From a filamentous cyanobacterium ESFC-1 (lineage in GTDB: Bacteria > Cyanobacteriota > Cyanobacteriia > Cyanobacteriales > Spirulinaceae), in NCBI GenBank assembly GCA_000380225.1, contig KB904821.1, positions 2,950,399-3,014,398 of the forward strand: 64,000 nt of DNA, given 5' to 3'. A model generated the notes under the pieces. The model had not been told where the DNA came from and did not search any database. It saw nothing but the letters and a program-made list of their open reading frames with translations. Of this stretch, positions 16,788-26,032 are shown in pieces; the first letter of the stretch is position 1, and each line of letters starts with the position of its first letter. Position numbers and translations under genes: made by a program.

Positions 16788-17579
16788 TTAATTCACAATC
16801 CGAATCGGCCCTTCAATACTGGCACTAAAGAACTGTCGCACATAAGGATCGTCTGTAGTGTCGATTTCACGAACGCTGCCTGTCCACTGTACTTTTCCTC
16901 CCGCTAAAAAGATCACCCGGTCAGCAGTACGGCGAATAGTGCTTTCTTGGTGAGACACCATAACATAAGTTGGACAGGTGTCTGCTGATTTTTGTAAATG
17001 ACGCACCAAGTCTTCAACAACCGTTGAGGCAATGGGGTCTAATCCGGCGGTAGGTTCATCATAGAGAATGATCTCTGGACTGAGATGAGGTTCTTCGGGA
17101 TTGGACATAATCGCCCTCGCAAAGCTCACCCGCTTTCGCATCCCCCCAGAAAGTTGAGCCGGATAGTTGTCAAAAATTCCTTCTAACCCCACGGTTTCCA
17201 GTTTTTTCTCGACCAATTTTCGAATGACATGATGAGGAAGATGGGAATGTTGATACAGCAAAAAGCCCACATTTTCCCCCACAGTCAAAGAGTCAAATAA
17301 TGCGGCTTGTTGAAAAACCATGCTAATGCCGATGGGGTCCTCGTTGTCTTCAATCGCCCCTAAGCGGCGTTGTCCTTTAATGTAGACTTCTCCGGTGTCT
17401 GGCCGTAATAAACCCGCCATAATCCGCAAAATTGTCGATTTTCCCGTACCGGACGGCCCGAGAATCACTAATGCGTCGCCTTTGTAAACCGTAAGGTCAA
17501 CGCGGTCGAGAATAATATTATTACCAAAGGATTTACTAATACCTTTGAGTTCGATTATGGGTTCTCTGGAACTTTCCAT
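16788..17579 (-). CDS. MlaF-like ABC transporter ATP-binding protein
   Basis: A 263-aa ABC ATPase with Walker A GPSGTGKS, Q-loop VFQQAALFDSLTV, signature LSGGMRKRVSFARAI, Walker B EIILYDEPTAGLDP and H-loop VMVSHQ. The LSGGM-K variant is typical of the MCE-linked MlaF/TTG2A class. It energises lipid transport at the inner membrane together with the adjacent MlaD-like protein. It is the upstream gene of the pair. An ATG at 17579 opens the frame. Confidence 0.92.
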   Translation of the reverse strand: MESSREPIIELKGISKSFGNNIILDRVDLTVYKGDALVILGPSGTGKSTILRIMAGLLRPDTGEVYIKGQRRLGAIEDNEDPIGISMVFQQAALFDSLTVGENVGFLLYQHSHLPHHVIRKLVEKKLETVGLEGIFDNYPAQLSGGMRKRVSFARAIMSNPEEPHLSPEIILYDEPTAGLDPIASTVVEDLVRHLQKSADTCPTYVMVSHQESTIRRTADRVIFLAGGKVQWTGSVREIDTTDDPYVRQFFSASIEGPIRIVN

Positions 17580-17896
17580 AAACTTCCTGGGCGATATTTT
17601 CTGTTATCAGCATCTAAGGGGCTCCTCGGCAATCGGCAATGGGCGTATAGGGGCGGGGTTTCCCCGCCCAAGGGAGAGGTGGGATTTTGCCCCAGAAAGG
17701 GGATCAGAAACTTCTGGCTATAGGGCAGACTCTAGAAAAGGCTCAACACTAGAATACACTTGGGTTCGGTTCCTCAAAAAGCGAATTTAAGTTTCGCGCG
17801 AGTGTTATCAGTTTTTTTGGACAATCGGAAATTAGCGTGTATGTAAGGGCGGGGTTTCCCCGTCCAAGAGGGAGATGAAATTACCAATTACCAACC
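17580..17896. repeat. Intergenic region with palindromic GC modules
   Basis: No gene is supported. Two copies of the GGGGCGGGGTTTCCCCGCCC-type palindrome occur (about 17651-17672 and 17847-17868), within a decayed family A context. The left end should hold the promoter of the MlaF-like gene. Confidence 0.6.
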
Positions 17897-18072
17897 GTGA
17901 CAAGTTGAGGTTAAGTTGTTTTTGTCCAGTCATCTGTAAGGACTGGGTTTTCCGGCGCGATCGCATCACCAAATCGTAATTTCCCGAAAGTTGAGATGGG
18001 GCTTGAGACCTGTTCCCCGATACAGGGATTTTCTGCCCTCTTGACATCTTGGTTTTGGACTTAACTTGTCAC
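17897..18072. mobile_element. MITE-like TIR repeat, family A (copy 1)
   Basis: A 176-bp element bounded by GTGACAAGTTGAG and CTTAACTTGTCAC, inverted with one mismatch. It is noncoding and includes a HIP1 site. It belongs with the copies at 21630 and 28616. Confidence 0.75.
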
Positions 18073-18140
18073 CAACAACAAACAACCAATAACCCGTCAA
18101 TCCTCGCACCCACATTTCCCTTAAATGCTGAAAATGAATT

Positions 18141-19217
18141 TTATTCTGCGGCTTCTAAGCCAAAGACACGATTAAAGACTTTTTCGACTTTATAACCCGA
18201 ATCAATGGATTCTAAGGGGTCTTTCCGCAGACGGTGACGCAAGCATAAAGTTACAACCCGGCGGATGTCTTCGACGGTGACTTCAGTACGGCCTTCAAAA
18301 GCAGCGAGGGCTTTCGCGGCACGATTGGTCACAATATCGCCGCGCAATCCATCTACATCCAGTTCGGCGCAAATTTCGGAAATATTAACGCGATAATCGT
18401 ATTCTAAATTAACTTCGCTCAGTAATTTTTGCGCCTGAATCAAACGCTGTTGTAATGCGTCTTGTTCGGCTTGATATTGAGCGCAGAAGCCTTGGGGGTC
18501 GCGGTCAAAGGCAGAACGTTGTTCGACGATTTTCACCCGCAATGCTGGCTCTTTGACGGTGCGGATTTCGGCGTGCATTCCGAAGCGGTCGAGCAGTTGG
18601 GGACGCAATTCGCCTTCTTCGGGATTTCCCGACCCAACCAGGACAAAACGGGCGGGGTGACGAATGGAAATGCCTTCCCGTTCGACGGTATTCCAACCAC
18701 TAGCGGCAGAGTCGAGTAATACGTCTACTAAGTGGTCGTCGAGGAGGTTCACCTCGTCTACATACAAAATGCCGCGATTGGCTTTGGCCAGCAAGCCCGG
18801 TTCAAAGGCTTTGATCCCTTCGGATAGGGCTTTTTCGATGTCAATCGTACCGCAAACTCGGTCTTCGGTCGCCCCTAGGGGTAGGTCGATCATCGAGACT
18901 TTTTTCGGGACGGTTTCCACGGCTTGGCCTTGTTCGACCGCTTGACGCACTTCTTCGCTCATCAAGTCGAAGTCTGTGGGGGAACTACAAAATGGATCGC
19001 CAGCGACTACCTCGATTTCGGGTAAAAGGTCAGCCAGAGCGCGGATTGTGGTGGATTTTCCCGTACCGCGATCGCCCATAATCATCACCCCACCCACTTT
19101 GGGGTCGATGACGTTCAGCAATAAGGCCAGTTTCATTTCTTCTTGGCCGACAATGGCGGTGAAGGGAAAAACGACACGGCGAGTTTTTGTAGGAGGAGCA
19201 GGAGCAGTGACAGTCAT
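18141..19217 (-). CDS. chlI: Magnesium chelatase ATPase subunit I
   Basis: A 358-aa AAA+ ATPase. It has Walker [13 protein letters not shown], the [17 protein letters not shown] segment typical of ChlI/BchI, Walker [18 protein letters not shown], sensor [23 protein letters not shown], and the C-terminal [18 protein letters not shown] and [13 protein letters not shown]. With ChlD and ChlH it inserts Mg into protoporphyrin IX, the committed step to chlorophyll. The length and all motifs are standard. It appears monocistronic in this window; chlD and chlH are not here. Confidence 0.97.
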   Translation of the reverse strand: MTVTAPAPPTKTRRVVFPFTAIVGQEEMKLALLLNVIDPKVGGVMIMGDRGTGKSTTIRALADLLPEIEVVAGDPFCSSPTDFDLMSEEVRQAVEQGQAVETVPKKVSMIDLPLGATEDRVCGTIDIEKALSEGIKAFEPGLLAKANRGILYVDEVNLLDDHLVDVLLDSAASGWNTVEREGISIRHPARFVLVGSGNPEEGELRPQLLDRFGMHAEIRTVKEPALRVKIVEQRSAFDRDPQGFCAQYQAEQDALQQRLIQAQKLLSEVNLEYDYRVNISEICAELDVDGLRGDIVTNRAAKALAAFEGRTEVTVEDIRRVVTLCLRHRLRKDPLESIDSGYKVEKVFNRVFGLEAAE

Positions 19218-19329
19218 AGGAGTTTAATTATGGTATTTTCAAACAAAGCGACGTTAGTTTGGTCGCGAGTTTCGGCAAAGCGAACGCTTCTCATTGTGCC
19301 ATAGAAGCGGGTTGGTTACGGGTTGGTTG

Positions 19330-19475
19330 AACGACACCCTACCTATAGCCTCATTTTAGCTGTGTCACGGCAGTAGGGTGTGTTCGGCGGCTACAAGTCA
19401 CAAATAATAGGACAATTTTCAATCCGCCGTAACGCACCAAACCAATGCCCAATTGTCGCGCCACTACTGCTAGAA
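19330..19475. mobile_element. MITE-like repeat, family C (copy 2)
   Basis: Contains CTCATTTTAGCTGTGTCACGG, then CGGCGGCTAC paired with CCGCCGTAACGCACC, ending near TTGTCGCGCCACTACTG. The layout matches the family C copy at 6871 in inverted arrangement. It lies between chlI and the ocp terminator. Confidence 0.65.
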
Positions 19476-19477
19476 AA

Positions 19478-19507
19478 CAAAAAAAAGCATCCTCTATTAA
19501 GGATGCT
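19478..19507 (-). terminator. Rho-independent terminator of ocp
   Basis: A perfect 7-bp stem (AGCATCC / GGATGCT, 19486-19507) with an 8-nt loop. On the minus strand it is followed by a U-run, read from the A-run at 19478-19486. It ends the ocp transcript about 40 bp after the stop. Confidence 0.9.
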
Positions 19508-19546
19508 CCGATGTTAGCTCTTTGACTCTAAGTTTTATAGCAGTTT

Positions 19547-20509
19547 CTACTTACGAACCAGGTTTACAAGTTCCTTGGGAGATGCCAACAAGTCAATGGC
19601 AACAAAGAAGATTTTACCACTGGGATTTAAGAGGAAACGCCAAGCAATGTTCATACCAACATTGGCCCCGAACCAAGGCGTTTGACAGGTTCCAGTCACC
19701 TTAATTTGCAGGAAATCATCCTTCGCTGGCTCACTGACACCCCGTTCAGGTATCAGCTTGAGATTTTGACATTCTTCTCGGAAAAAACGCAGGATAGCTT
19801 CTTTGCCAACAATCGGGCGCTCGAAAGGAGGTTGAAGTGCGCCATCTTCTGTAAACAAATCAATGAGAGCATCAAAGTCATTCGCGTTGAGATTTGTCAT
19901 GTATTGAACGACAGTGGCATTATCAACACCTTCGATGGTGACTTTATCACGTTGAGTAATTTCTGTCGGCACAACGACGGGTTCAGAGACACGCTGATAA
20001 CCTTCAATATTTTTAGGATCGAAGCCCATATCGACAACTGCGTTTCTCAAAACGGTGATTTGCTGTCCAGGTTCAAGACCTCGGATGGTTTCGAGGACAG
20101 CCGCAGCATTCGTAGAAAGTTTGTATCCAGAGGGAATGGGAGCCACAATTCCTTCTTGCATCCATTGACCGAGACGATACCAAAAACCGAGTTTGATATT
20201 GGCAGTCCAGGTTGCATAAGTGCGACTAATGGAAGTGTCTGTGCGATTGGCAAGGTCACACATTGCCTGGGACTGTTCTCCATAAGACATTTCTTTAATT
20301 TGTGCCAAAGTTGATTCAGCAAACTGCATATTAGCTGCTCCAGGTGCTGCAATCGTAATACTTTTACCCATTTCTAAGTAGGCAAACCAAATTAATGCCA
20401 GTTGATCTTCTGCATTCAGTTCCGTAAAACGAGCTGTTGTTGCTGGAACAGAATCTGCTGCCAGGGTATCGGAAAAAATATTGCGTGCTGAGTCAACTGT
20501 ATAAGGCAT
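19547..20509 (-). CDS. ocp: Orange carotenoid protein (OCP)
   Basis: A 320-aa two-domain carotenoid protein that senses blue-green light and quenches phycobilisomes. The N-terminal helical domain (1-165) keeps the carotenoid-site residues Tyr44, Trp101 and Trp110, and Arg155 of the inter-domain salt bridge. The C-terminal NTF2-like domain (195-320) keeps the keto-carotenoid hydrogen-bond partners, here Tyr203 and Trp290 (Tyr201 and Trp288 in Synechocystis numbering), plus Glu246 and Trp279. All key residues are present, so it should be photoactive. No fluorescence recovery protein gene or carotenoid ketolase gene lies beside it. A strong terminator follows. A subtype assignment (OCP1 versus OCP2/X) would need a tree. 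Confidence 0.97.
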   Translation of the reverse strand: MPYTVDSARNIFSDTLAADSVPATTARFTELNAEDQLALIWFAYLEMGKSITIAAPGAANMQFAESTLAQIKEMSYGEQSQAMCDLANRTDTSISRTYATWTANIKLGFWYRLGQWMQEGIVAPIPSGYKLSTNAAAVLETIRGLEPGQQITVLRNAVVDMGFDPKNIEGYQRVSEPVVVPTEITQRDKVTIEGVDNATVVQYMTNLNANDFDALIDLFTEDGALQPPFERPIVGKEAILRFFREECQNLKLIPERGVSEPAKDDFLQIKVTGTCQTPWFGANVGMNIAWRFLLNPSGKIFFVAIDLLASPKELVNLVRK

Positions 20510-20906
20510 GAAATTTTACATCCATTTTTTTCTCAACTTCATTCTAACGTACATTCTTGTTACAAAAGTATACGTTTTGATAAATAAGTTAATACCTTTG
20601 ATAACTTAAACGAAACTAATAATAGACAGCACTAAGCACTTCAAAGCACAACTGTCCTTTGACGGTTGATTCGCTATCACTATTCCAGTAGGTTGCGTTC
20701 GGCGGCTACAATTCAAAAATCAAAAATAATAGAACAATTTTCAATCTCAAGTTATATCAAATCCGTTTAATTAGTGAAGCTTTAGAACCCCGGTTTCTAG
20801 CTTAAAATTTCAACTTGACTGTGTAAGCAGGTAAGAAACCGGGGTTCTCGCGAAGCGTGGTTGTTTTTTCGGATTTGATATTAGATCGAGATATCCATAT
20901 TCACAA
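20510..20906. other. ocp upstream region
   Basis: This 397-bp region has no gene. The part next to ocp is AT-rich and should hold its promoter. Around 20690-20710 is a family C fragment (GTTGCGTTCGGCGGCTAC), and around 20785-20850 an inverted pair AACCCCGGTTTCTAG / AAGAAACCGGGGTTC forms a long hairpin. Confidence 0.55.
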
Positions 20907-21221
20907 TCAATATTCCCGGTTTTCCATCACACCAACTAGGGATTGTAAATCAAAATCGCGATCGCGCCCGCTAAGACAAATTCCCGAACTCATCACGGTT
21001 AAATCGTTTTTAGCTATAGCTGAAGTGTGCAATTCACCGTCGGCGGTTCTCCATTCTACTTGCCAATAATCGCCGCGATCGCGACTACTTCTGAGTTCTC
21101 CTCCTCCTTGTTTCAAGGCATTTCGCAAGCGGTTTTCTTCTTTTTGCTGATGGGCGATCGCGGTTTTTTGCCAAGCAAGATCGTAGGCGATTCGCATTTC
21201 TGGAGTTAAGCCGGAAAACTG
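20907..21221 (-). pseudogene. Truncated duplicate of the downstream 277-aa gene's 3' end
   Basis: Positions 20912-21221 repeat 21841-22150 at a constant offset of 929 bp, with only scattered substitutions. The copy carries only the last ~100 codons of the 277-aa gene (from about FSGLTPEMRIAYD to the stop). There is no start region of its own beyond an internal Met (MRIAYDLAW) and no evident ribosome site. It is best called a gene fragment left by a partial duplication. It ends directly against the XRE pseudogene. Confidence 0.85.
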
Positions 21222-21228
21222 CTGGTTT

Positions 21229-21565
21229 TTATAGGGATTGACTAGATTTCAGAGACGGAGAGATTGTATTCGCAATGTCATCCCGTGTAACGCCAGCACA
21301 AAACAGCGCTCGCATTATCAAATCCAAAGATACTGAATTATCGCCATTTTCAATTTTGGCGACACGGGATTGGCGCTTACCCCATTTTCTGGGCTAAAGT
21401 ATCTTGGGAAATTTGATGGCGTGCGCGGCTTTCTTTGAGGAGATTACTAAGAGCTAACTTTAGCTCTATGAGTTCAACATCAATCTCGGAAAGACCTAAA
21501 AACTCTTGAGTCGTCCCAACTTTCCATCCGGCTTCTTCTAGTTTCTGACGTTTAGTAGCATCCAT
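21229..21565 (-). pseudogene. XRE-type helix-turn-helix (antitoxin-like) gene, frameshifted
   Basis: The reading frame starts at ATG 21565 (MDATKRQKLEEAGWKVGTTQEFLGLS), a typical start for a cyanobacterial XRE-like regulator. It runs into the HTH (ISQDTLAQKMG) and stops near 21380. The next frame continues without a gap as KRQSRVAKIENGDNSVSLDL, then MIRALFCAGVTRDDIANTI, to a stop at 21229. A single extra base near the AAAATGGGGTAAG stretch explains the break. Such proteins often serve as antitoxins, but no toxin gene is adjacent. A sequencing error or frameshifting at the G-run are alternatives. Confidence 0.8.
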
Positions 21566-21629
21566 AAAATTAGTTTTCTATCAATATGTCATTTTCGACA
21601 TAATACTGCCAATAGCCCAATTACCATTG

Positions 21630-21825
21630 GTGACAAGTTAAGCCCAGAATCCTCTTGTCAAGAGAGTCCTCAACTTGTGTAGGGGTGAGGTTTCGCGCGT
21701 ACAATCTCAACTTTAAGGTTAGGACGATTTGACGGGAGCAGTCGCATCCAATAACGTAAACTTGGACGGGGAAACCCCGCCCCTACGAGGAACTTAACAA
21801 TGGGGCAAAAATCTTAACTTGTCAC
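21630..21825. mobile_element. MITE-like TIR repeat, family A (copy 2)
   Basis: A 196-bp element with perfect 13-bp terminal inverted repeats GTGACAAGTTAAG / CTTAACTTGTCAC. It has an internal GTGTAGGGGTGAGGTTTCGC and the palindromic module GGACGGGGAAACCCCGCCCC near its right end. Noncoding. It lies between the XRE pseudogene and the 277-aa gene. Confidence 0.85.
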
Positions 21826-21835
21826 AATTGCCCAA

Positions 21836-22666
21836 TCACCATTCCCGGTTTTCCATCACGCCAACCAGGGATTGTAAATCAAAGTCGCGATCGCGTCCGC
21901 TCAGACAAATTCCCGAACTCATCACAGTTAAATCATTTTTAGTAATGGCTGAAGTGTGCAATTCACCGTCGGCGGTTCTCCATTCTACTTGCCAATAATC
22001 GCCGCGATCGCGACTACTTCTGAGTTCCCCTCCCCCTTGTTTCAAGGCATTTCGCAAGCGGTTTTCTTCTTTTTGTTGATGGGCGATCGCGGTTTTTTGC
22101 CAAGCGAGATCGTAGGCAATTCGCATTTCAGGAGTTAAGCCGGAAAACTGAAGCGCATCTGATGCTATTCCTTGATTTAAGGCTTCTTGCAGGCGATCGC
22201 GGGGTTGGGCTTCGGCGCGGCGATCGACCCCTTCAAACCAGCAAATTTTGCCATCTACGCGAGCCACAATCGGCTCAAACGCTGCACCGTCACTCACCAA
22301 ATGCACCGGGAGGGGACGAGATACGCCAAAACGTTGCTGCATATCCCCTTGATTGCTCGGATAAGCCAGCCAGGTTTGGTGTTGTAGGGGATACACCAAA
22401 CGCAAGCGCAACGCCGGTAAACACTGCAAATAAGCGTCGATCTGGGGCAGTAATGGCTCGTCTACTAAAGTGGCGATGCTGTTGCTTTCAGCTTGAAAAA
22501 TACCCCACCCCTCAAAGTCAGACGGATTCGGTTCAAAAGTATAAATTAACGAGTCTATAGACGCTCGAACTTTGCCCCCTCGGACACAAGGCGCTAAAAA
22601 TTCGGTTTCGCGCAACTGAGCTTCAGCATTAGCGAGGTTGGCAAGCAGGTTACGAATATCAGCCAT
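21836..22666 (-). CDS. Conserved cyanobacterial-type hypothetical protein
   Basis: 277 aa from ATG 22666 (MADIRNLLANLANAEAQL); an in-frame TTG twelve bases upstream is less likely. Visible parts are an N-terminal helix, FLAPCVRGGKVRASIDSLIY, the segment DFEGWGIFQAESNSIATLVDEP, and WLAYPSNQGDMQQRFG. A charged C-terminus follows with QVEWRTADGELHTSAITKNDLTVM and ICLSGRDRDFDLQSLVG. No catalytic motif or membrane segment is recognised and the function is unknown. The final ~100 codons are duplicated as a fragment at 20912-21221. Confidence 0.75.
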   Translation of the reverse strand: MADIRNLLANLANAEAQLRETEFLAPCVRGGKVRASIDSLIYTFEPNPSDFEGWGIFQAESNSIATLVDEPLLPQIDAYLQCLPALRLRLVYPLQHQTWLAYPSNQGDMQQRFGVSRPLPVHLVSDGAAFEPIVARVDGKICWFEGVDRRAEAQPRDRLQEALNQGIASDALQFSGLTPEMRIAYDLAWQKTAIAHQQKEENRLRNALKQGGGELRSSRDRGDYWQVEWRTADGELHTSAITKNDLTVMSSGICLSGRDRDFDLQSLVGVMENREW

Positions 22667-22740
22667 CAGCCCCCACAAGCGAGATTTTGACGATAATAAA
22701 AACTTTTAAATCAAGATGAATAATGGCTCGTTTTGAGACA

Positions 22741-23610
22741 TTAACCCATTGTCACTAAACTGCCCGCTTTTGCTGCTTGCAATTCTCTTTCGACGATAAA
22801 AACATTAGCAAACAAATTCGTGAGAATCTGTTTTCCAGCTTGAGTTAACTCTAAATAAACTAAGCTCGGTTCAATATAACTATAAACAATATTCCAGAAA
22901 AACCCCGGATAGCTGGCTCGTAAATCTTGAGGATGTTTATATCCTAAAACTTCATTCGTCCCGTTTTCGGCAAATTCTTGGAATAAAGCGGGTAATTTAT
23001 CTAGATAATGAGGGTCTGCCAATTGACCAATCAAATCCGCCGCTCTTACCAAGCCCGGATAATTGATTGTGTCTTGGTGGGCTTCGTCATTAGGAACTGG
23101 AAAACGAGTTAATTCAATGTTGTGTTGTACCGCTTCGATCTCGATTTCTGGACAATGAGCAAAGGCTTCTCGCACAAAAACTTGACTGCGATCGACATGA
23201 TACTGGGTCAGAAGGGCATCGGTGCTATGAAGCGGTAATTGGATTGTTTCTCCTTCTTTACCCGTCGCGCAAATCCGTTGTTCGGGTTGGTCTTGGTCGC
23301 AAGCTCCTTGGACATAGCCAATATCATGACACAACAAGGAAATCATTAAATTCAGCCAATCTCGACTCGACACATTACCATCTCGTTTTTGCTTTCCTTG
23401 CAAAATCGCCTGACCTGCTAAGGCTACCAGTAAAGTATGCTCGACATCGTGATACGCCGCGTTACTATTAGCAATTTGCTCTACCACAGTTTGAGCAACC
23501 CAACCAATGAGATCGGCATATTGTGGGTTTGTCTGACCATAGACTTGTCGGTAACCGATTTTTAAGTGGTCAATATAGAGATTCATTACCGCTTTGGGGG
23601 CTATAGACAT
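22741..23610 (-). CDS. HD-domain metal-dependent phosphohydrolase
   Basis: A 289-aa protein with an HD domain: YHDVEHTLLVALAGQAIL, the HD doublet in LLCHDIGYVQGACDQ, and helix motifs QHNIELTRFPVPND and VRAADLIGQLADPHYL. It resembles the Npun_R2479-type cyanobacterial HD metalloproteins. It probably hydrolyses a phosphoester or nucleotide in the cytoplasm; the substrate is unknown. An alternative start at ATG 23586 (MNLYIDHLKIGY) would remove eight residues. Confidence 0.85.
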   Translation of the reverse strand: MSIAPKAVMNLYIDHLKIGYRQVYGQTNPQYADLIGWVAQTVVEQIANSNAAYHDVEHTLLVALAGQAILQGKQKRDGNVSSRDWLNLMISLLCHDIGYVQGACDQDQPEQRICATGKEGETIQLPLHSTDALLTQYHVDRSQVFVREAFAHCPEIEIEAVQHNIELTRFPVPNDEAHQDTINYPGLVRAADLIGQLADPHYLDKLPALFQEFAENGTNEVLGYKHPQDLRASYPGFFWNIVYSYIEPSLVYLELTQAGKQILTNLFANVFIVERELQAAKAGSLVTMG

Positions 23611-24028
23611 GATGCCGATCCTGATGATGGTTGGGTTATGAGTTGAGCCAAAAAGTAGAAATTGTTGCTACGAATTGTATAAGCTTTTGGGCTACACTGC
23701 AACGCGCTGCTGTAGCTGACTCAAGGATAGTTGGTGATGCTTTGGATATAGTGTAAACCTTTTTAAAACCCTACATCCAGAGATTTTTCTTTTTTTTGGG
23801 AAAAGGGCAGCTTTTTCAGTTAACAGGTTTTTTCAGTTATCAGCTTCTTGGGCTTTCTGGGGCAGTAGGCAGTCGGCAATGGGCAGTAGGGGGAAATTAC
23901 CAATTACCAGTGACCAATTACCAATTCAGGGATTCTGCCAATAACAAAGGACAAAGAACCAATGACCAAGAACCAACAACCTGTAATCCGTAATACCCTA
24001 AGTATATATCTCTACTTTTGATGAAACC
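23611..24028. other. Divergent intergenic region with short repeats
   Basis: 418 bp between divergent genes, expected to hold both promoters. From about 23866 to 23985 it is filled with GGCAGTAGGCAGTCGGCAATG-like and CAATTACCA / CCAATGACC heptamer-type words. No gene or RNA is recognised. Confidence 0.55.
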
Positions 24029-24823
24029 ATGCGCTGGATTTTAAGTTTATTGTGCGGTCTGTGGTTGTGGGGCATGACGTTTTCTCCCGCGATCGCGGCC
24101 AACTATACAGAAGCCGAATTACAAAAAGGTCAAGCTTTAGCTGAAGAAGCAATCGAGGCGACCCAAAAGGGGGATTTTGCGACAGCCGATGATGATTGGA
24201 CGCAGTTGGTACAGCAGTTTCCTGAAAACCCGGCGGTTTGGAGCAATCGCGGTAATTTGCGGGTGCGCCAAAATCGTCTCGATGACGCGATCGCCGATTA
24301 CAATCGCGCTGTTGAGTTAGCCCCGACAGCCCCCGATCCTTACCTCAATCGCGGTGCGGTGTATGAAGCTCAAGGTCGTTACCAAGACGCGATCGCGGAC
24401 TACGAGCAGGTCTTAACCATTAGCCCTGATGACCCCATGGCTTACAACAATCGCGGTAACGCCAAAGCCGGTCAAGGTCAATGGCAAGACGCGATCGTCG
24501 ATTACCAAAAAGCGGTGGAAATCGCCCCAGATTTTGCCTTTGCCCGTTCTAACTACGCTCTCGCTTTGTATCAAACCGGAGCGCAAGCAGAAGCCCTCAA
24601 AGAAATGCGAAACATTGCTCGCAAGTATCCCAGGTTTCCCGATGTCCGGGCTGCCCTTACTGCGGTTTTGTGGGAACAAGGTCAGCAAGGAGAAGCGGAA
24701 AGCAATTGGGTGGCGGCCATCGGTATGGATAGCCGTTATCAAGATATCGACTGGGTGAAAAGAATTCGACGCTGGCCTCCAGTGATGGCCACGGCGTTAG
24801 AGAAGTTTTTAAACCTAGAGTAA
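24029..24823 (+). CDS. Secreted tetratricopeptide-repeat protein
   Basis: A 264-aa protein. A signal peptide (MRWILSLLCGLWLWGMTFS, cleavage near AIAA) is followed by about four to five TPR units (WSNRGNLRVRQNRLDDAIADY, YLNRGAVYEAQGRYQDAIADY, YNNRGNAKAGQGQWQDAIVDY). It is probably a periplasmic or thylakoid-lumen protein-interaction scaffold. The C-terminal part (RRWPPVMATALEKFLNL) is typical of lumenal cyanobacterial TPR proteins. Its 3' end overlaps the convergent HAD gene by 9 bp. Confidence 0.88.
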   Translation: MRWILSLLCGLWLWGMTFSPAIAANYTEAELQKGQALAEEAIEATQKGDFATADDDWTQLVQQFPENPAVWSNRGNLRVRQNRLDDAIADYNRAVELAPTAPDPYLNRGAVYEAQGRYQDAIADYEQVLTISPDDPMAYNNRGNAKAGQGQWQDAIVDYQKAVEIAPDFAFARSNYALALYQTGAQAEALKEMRNIARKYPRFPDVRAALTAVLWEQGQQGEAESNWVAAIGMDSRYQDIDWVKRIRRWPPVMATALEKFLNLE

Positions 24824-25585
24824 GTCGCGAATTTGAGCCACGGTCAAATCCTGAACGTTGTTGAGAACGATCTTTGCGCCAGCAGCGTTCAGGCTTTCGG
24901 TGTAATCGGCTTGGCGACTCCCATTCACTTGTACATGGGGCGGTAAGATACCAATGGCAAACCATTGCCGTTGCGGTTGTACCACTTTCGCTTTTTCAAC
25001 GGTGTACATATCTGCGACCGTATCCCCCACATAAAACACGGGCGCAAGCTCGGTGGGGTTTTCGCCTTCTACAGCACTCAGAACGGCGAGTAAGCCGGTT
25101 GGATCGGGTTTGCTCGGAGCATCTTCCATAGCGATTAACAGGGGGTCAGACAGCCCTAAACGGTCTTTGAGGACGTATTCAGCCGAGCCGCGAGTTGCCC
25201 CGCTAAAAAAGCCCCAGGCGATTTCGTTGTCGCTGAGACTTTGGAAATATTCAGGAGTGGCTAAAAGAGGTTCGTTGGCAATGTAGCCATCGAAGTTGCG
25301 ACCGCGATAGCGAGCTTGGAAGAAGTTGATAATCGCACCGTAATCGAGATAGATTTGCGATCGCACTCTATCTTGGCTTTCCCAGTAGCGATATACCAAT
25401 TCTTGGGAGGCTTCCCAGTCGTTATTCCAGACTCCCTCAGTTTTTAAGCGGTCAATGTCGGCAAGGGTGGGTCGATAAGCCCCTTGGGTAAATTCGGCAA
25501 CGGTATCGGCGATCGCGCGGCGGTATGAATTGCCCACATCTCGAATTACACCGTCAATATCAAAAACAACAATCGATCTTGGCAT
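24815..25585 (-). CDS. HAD-superfamily hydrolase (TIGR01548-like)
   Basis: 256 aa from ATG 25585 (MPRSIVVFDIDGVIRDVGNSYRRA). HAD motif I is DIDGV. Motif II lies in GFFSGATRGSAEYVL, the Lys and motif III region is MEDAPSKPDP, and motif IV is YVGDTVADMYT. All catalytic positions are present. The TIGR01548 group is close to phosphatases, with hints of links to histidine or imidazoleglycerol-phosphate metabolism, but the substrate is unknown. It is convergent and overlapping with the TPR gene, and divergent from the PSRP-3 gene 70 bp away. Confidence 0.85.
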   Translation of the reverse strand: MPRSIVVFDIDGVIRDVGNSYRRAIADTVAEFTQGAYRPTLADIDRLKTEGVWNNDWEASQELVYRYWESQDRVRSQIYLDYGAIINFFQARYRGRNFDGYIANEPLLATPEYFQSLSDNEIAWGFFSGATRGSAEYVLKDRLGLSDPLLIAMEDAPSKPDPTGLLAVLSAVEGENPTELAPVFYVGDTVADMYTVEKAKVVQPQRQWFAIGILPPHVQVNGSRQADYTESLNAAGAKIVLNNVQDLTVAQIRDLL

Positions 25586-25655
25586 AGACTTCGTGTTAAT
25601 ATGGGATGTTAGAAATTTTACAATTTTTGTTGTATTCCCTTCGTTGGAGGTGTAA

Positions 25656-25958
25656 TTGGATCCGCGTTTTATTTTAAAGATACTATGGTTAGATGCCAAT
25701 GTCGCGATCGCAGTCGATCAAGTCGTGGGTAAAGGCACTAGCCCCCTCACGCCTTATTACTTTTGGCCCCGCAACAATGCTTGGGAAGAACTCAAAACCG
25801 AGCTAGAATCCAAAACCTGGATTTCTGAAACCGAGCAAATCGCCTTACTCAACAAAGCCACAGAAGTCATTAACTACTGGCAAGAAGAAGGCAAACGTAC
25901 ATCGATGAATGTCGCCCAAGACAAATTCCCCGAAGTCGTCTTCACCGGCAGTAACTAA
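25656..25958 (+). CDS. 30S ribosomal protein PSRP-3 (Ycf65)
   Basis: A 100-aa protein matching PSRP-3/Ycf65: [52 protein letters not shown] and the invariant tail [10 protein letters not shown]. It is a small-subunit ribosomal protein shared by cyanobacteria and plastids. The start is TTG at 25656, decided by a strong GGAGG seven bases upstream; no ATG is in frame nearby. Confidence 0.93.
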   Translation: MDPRFILKILWLDANVAIAVDQVVGKGTSPLTPYYFWPRNNAWEELKTELESKTWISETEQIALLNKATEVINYWQEEGKRTSMNVAQDKFPEVVFTGSN

Positions 25959-25986
25959 AAAATTGGGTAAAATCCCACCAAAATTC

Positions 25987-26028
25987 GAGGACAGAAGATG
26001 CGATCGCATTTTCTGCCCTCTTTTTTTT
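25987..26028. terminator. Bidirectional terminator built on a HIP1 palindrome
   Basis: A long hairpin (GAGG-ACAGAA-ATGCGATCGCAT-TTCTG-CCTC with small bulges) has the 12-bp palindrome ATGCGATCGCAT in its middle and is followed by an 8-T run. It lies between the convergent PSRP-3 and atpC genes. Confidence 0.85.
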
Positions 26029-26032
26029 AAAC

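Noticed and set aside
17832-18047. 71-codon minus-strand frame between the MlaF-like gene and chlI
   Set aside because: It lies almost wholly inside the family A element and reads its palindromic repeat.
23796-23993. Short plus-strand frame before the TPR gene
   Set aside because: It translates heptamer-type repeat DNA and has no ribosome site.
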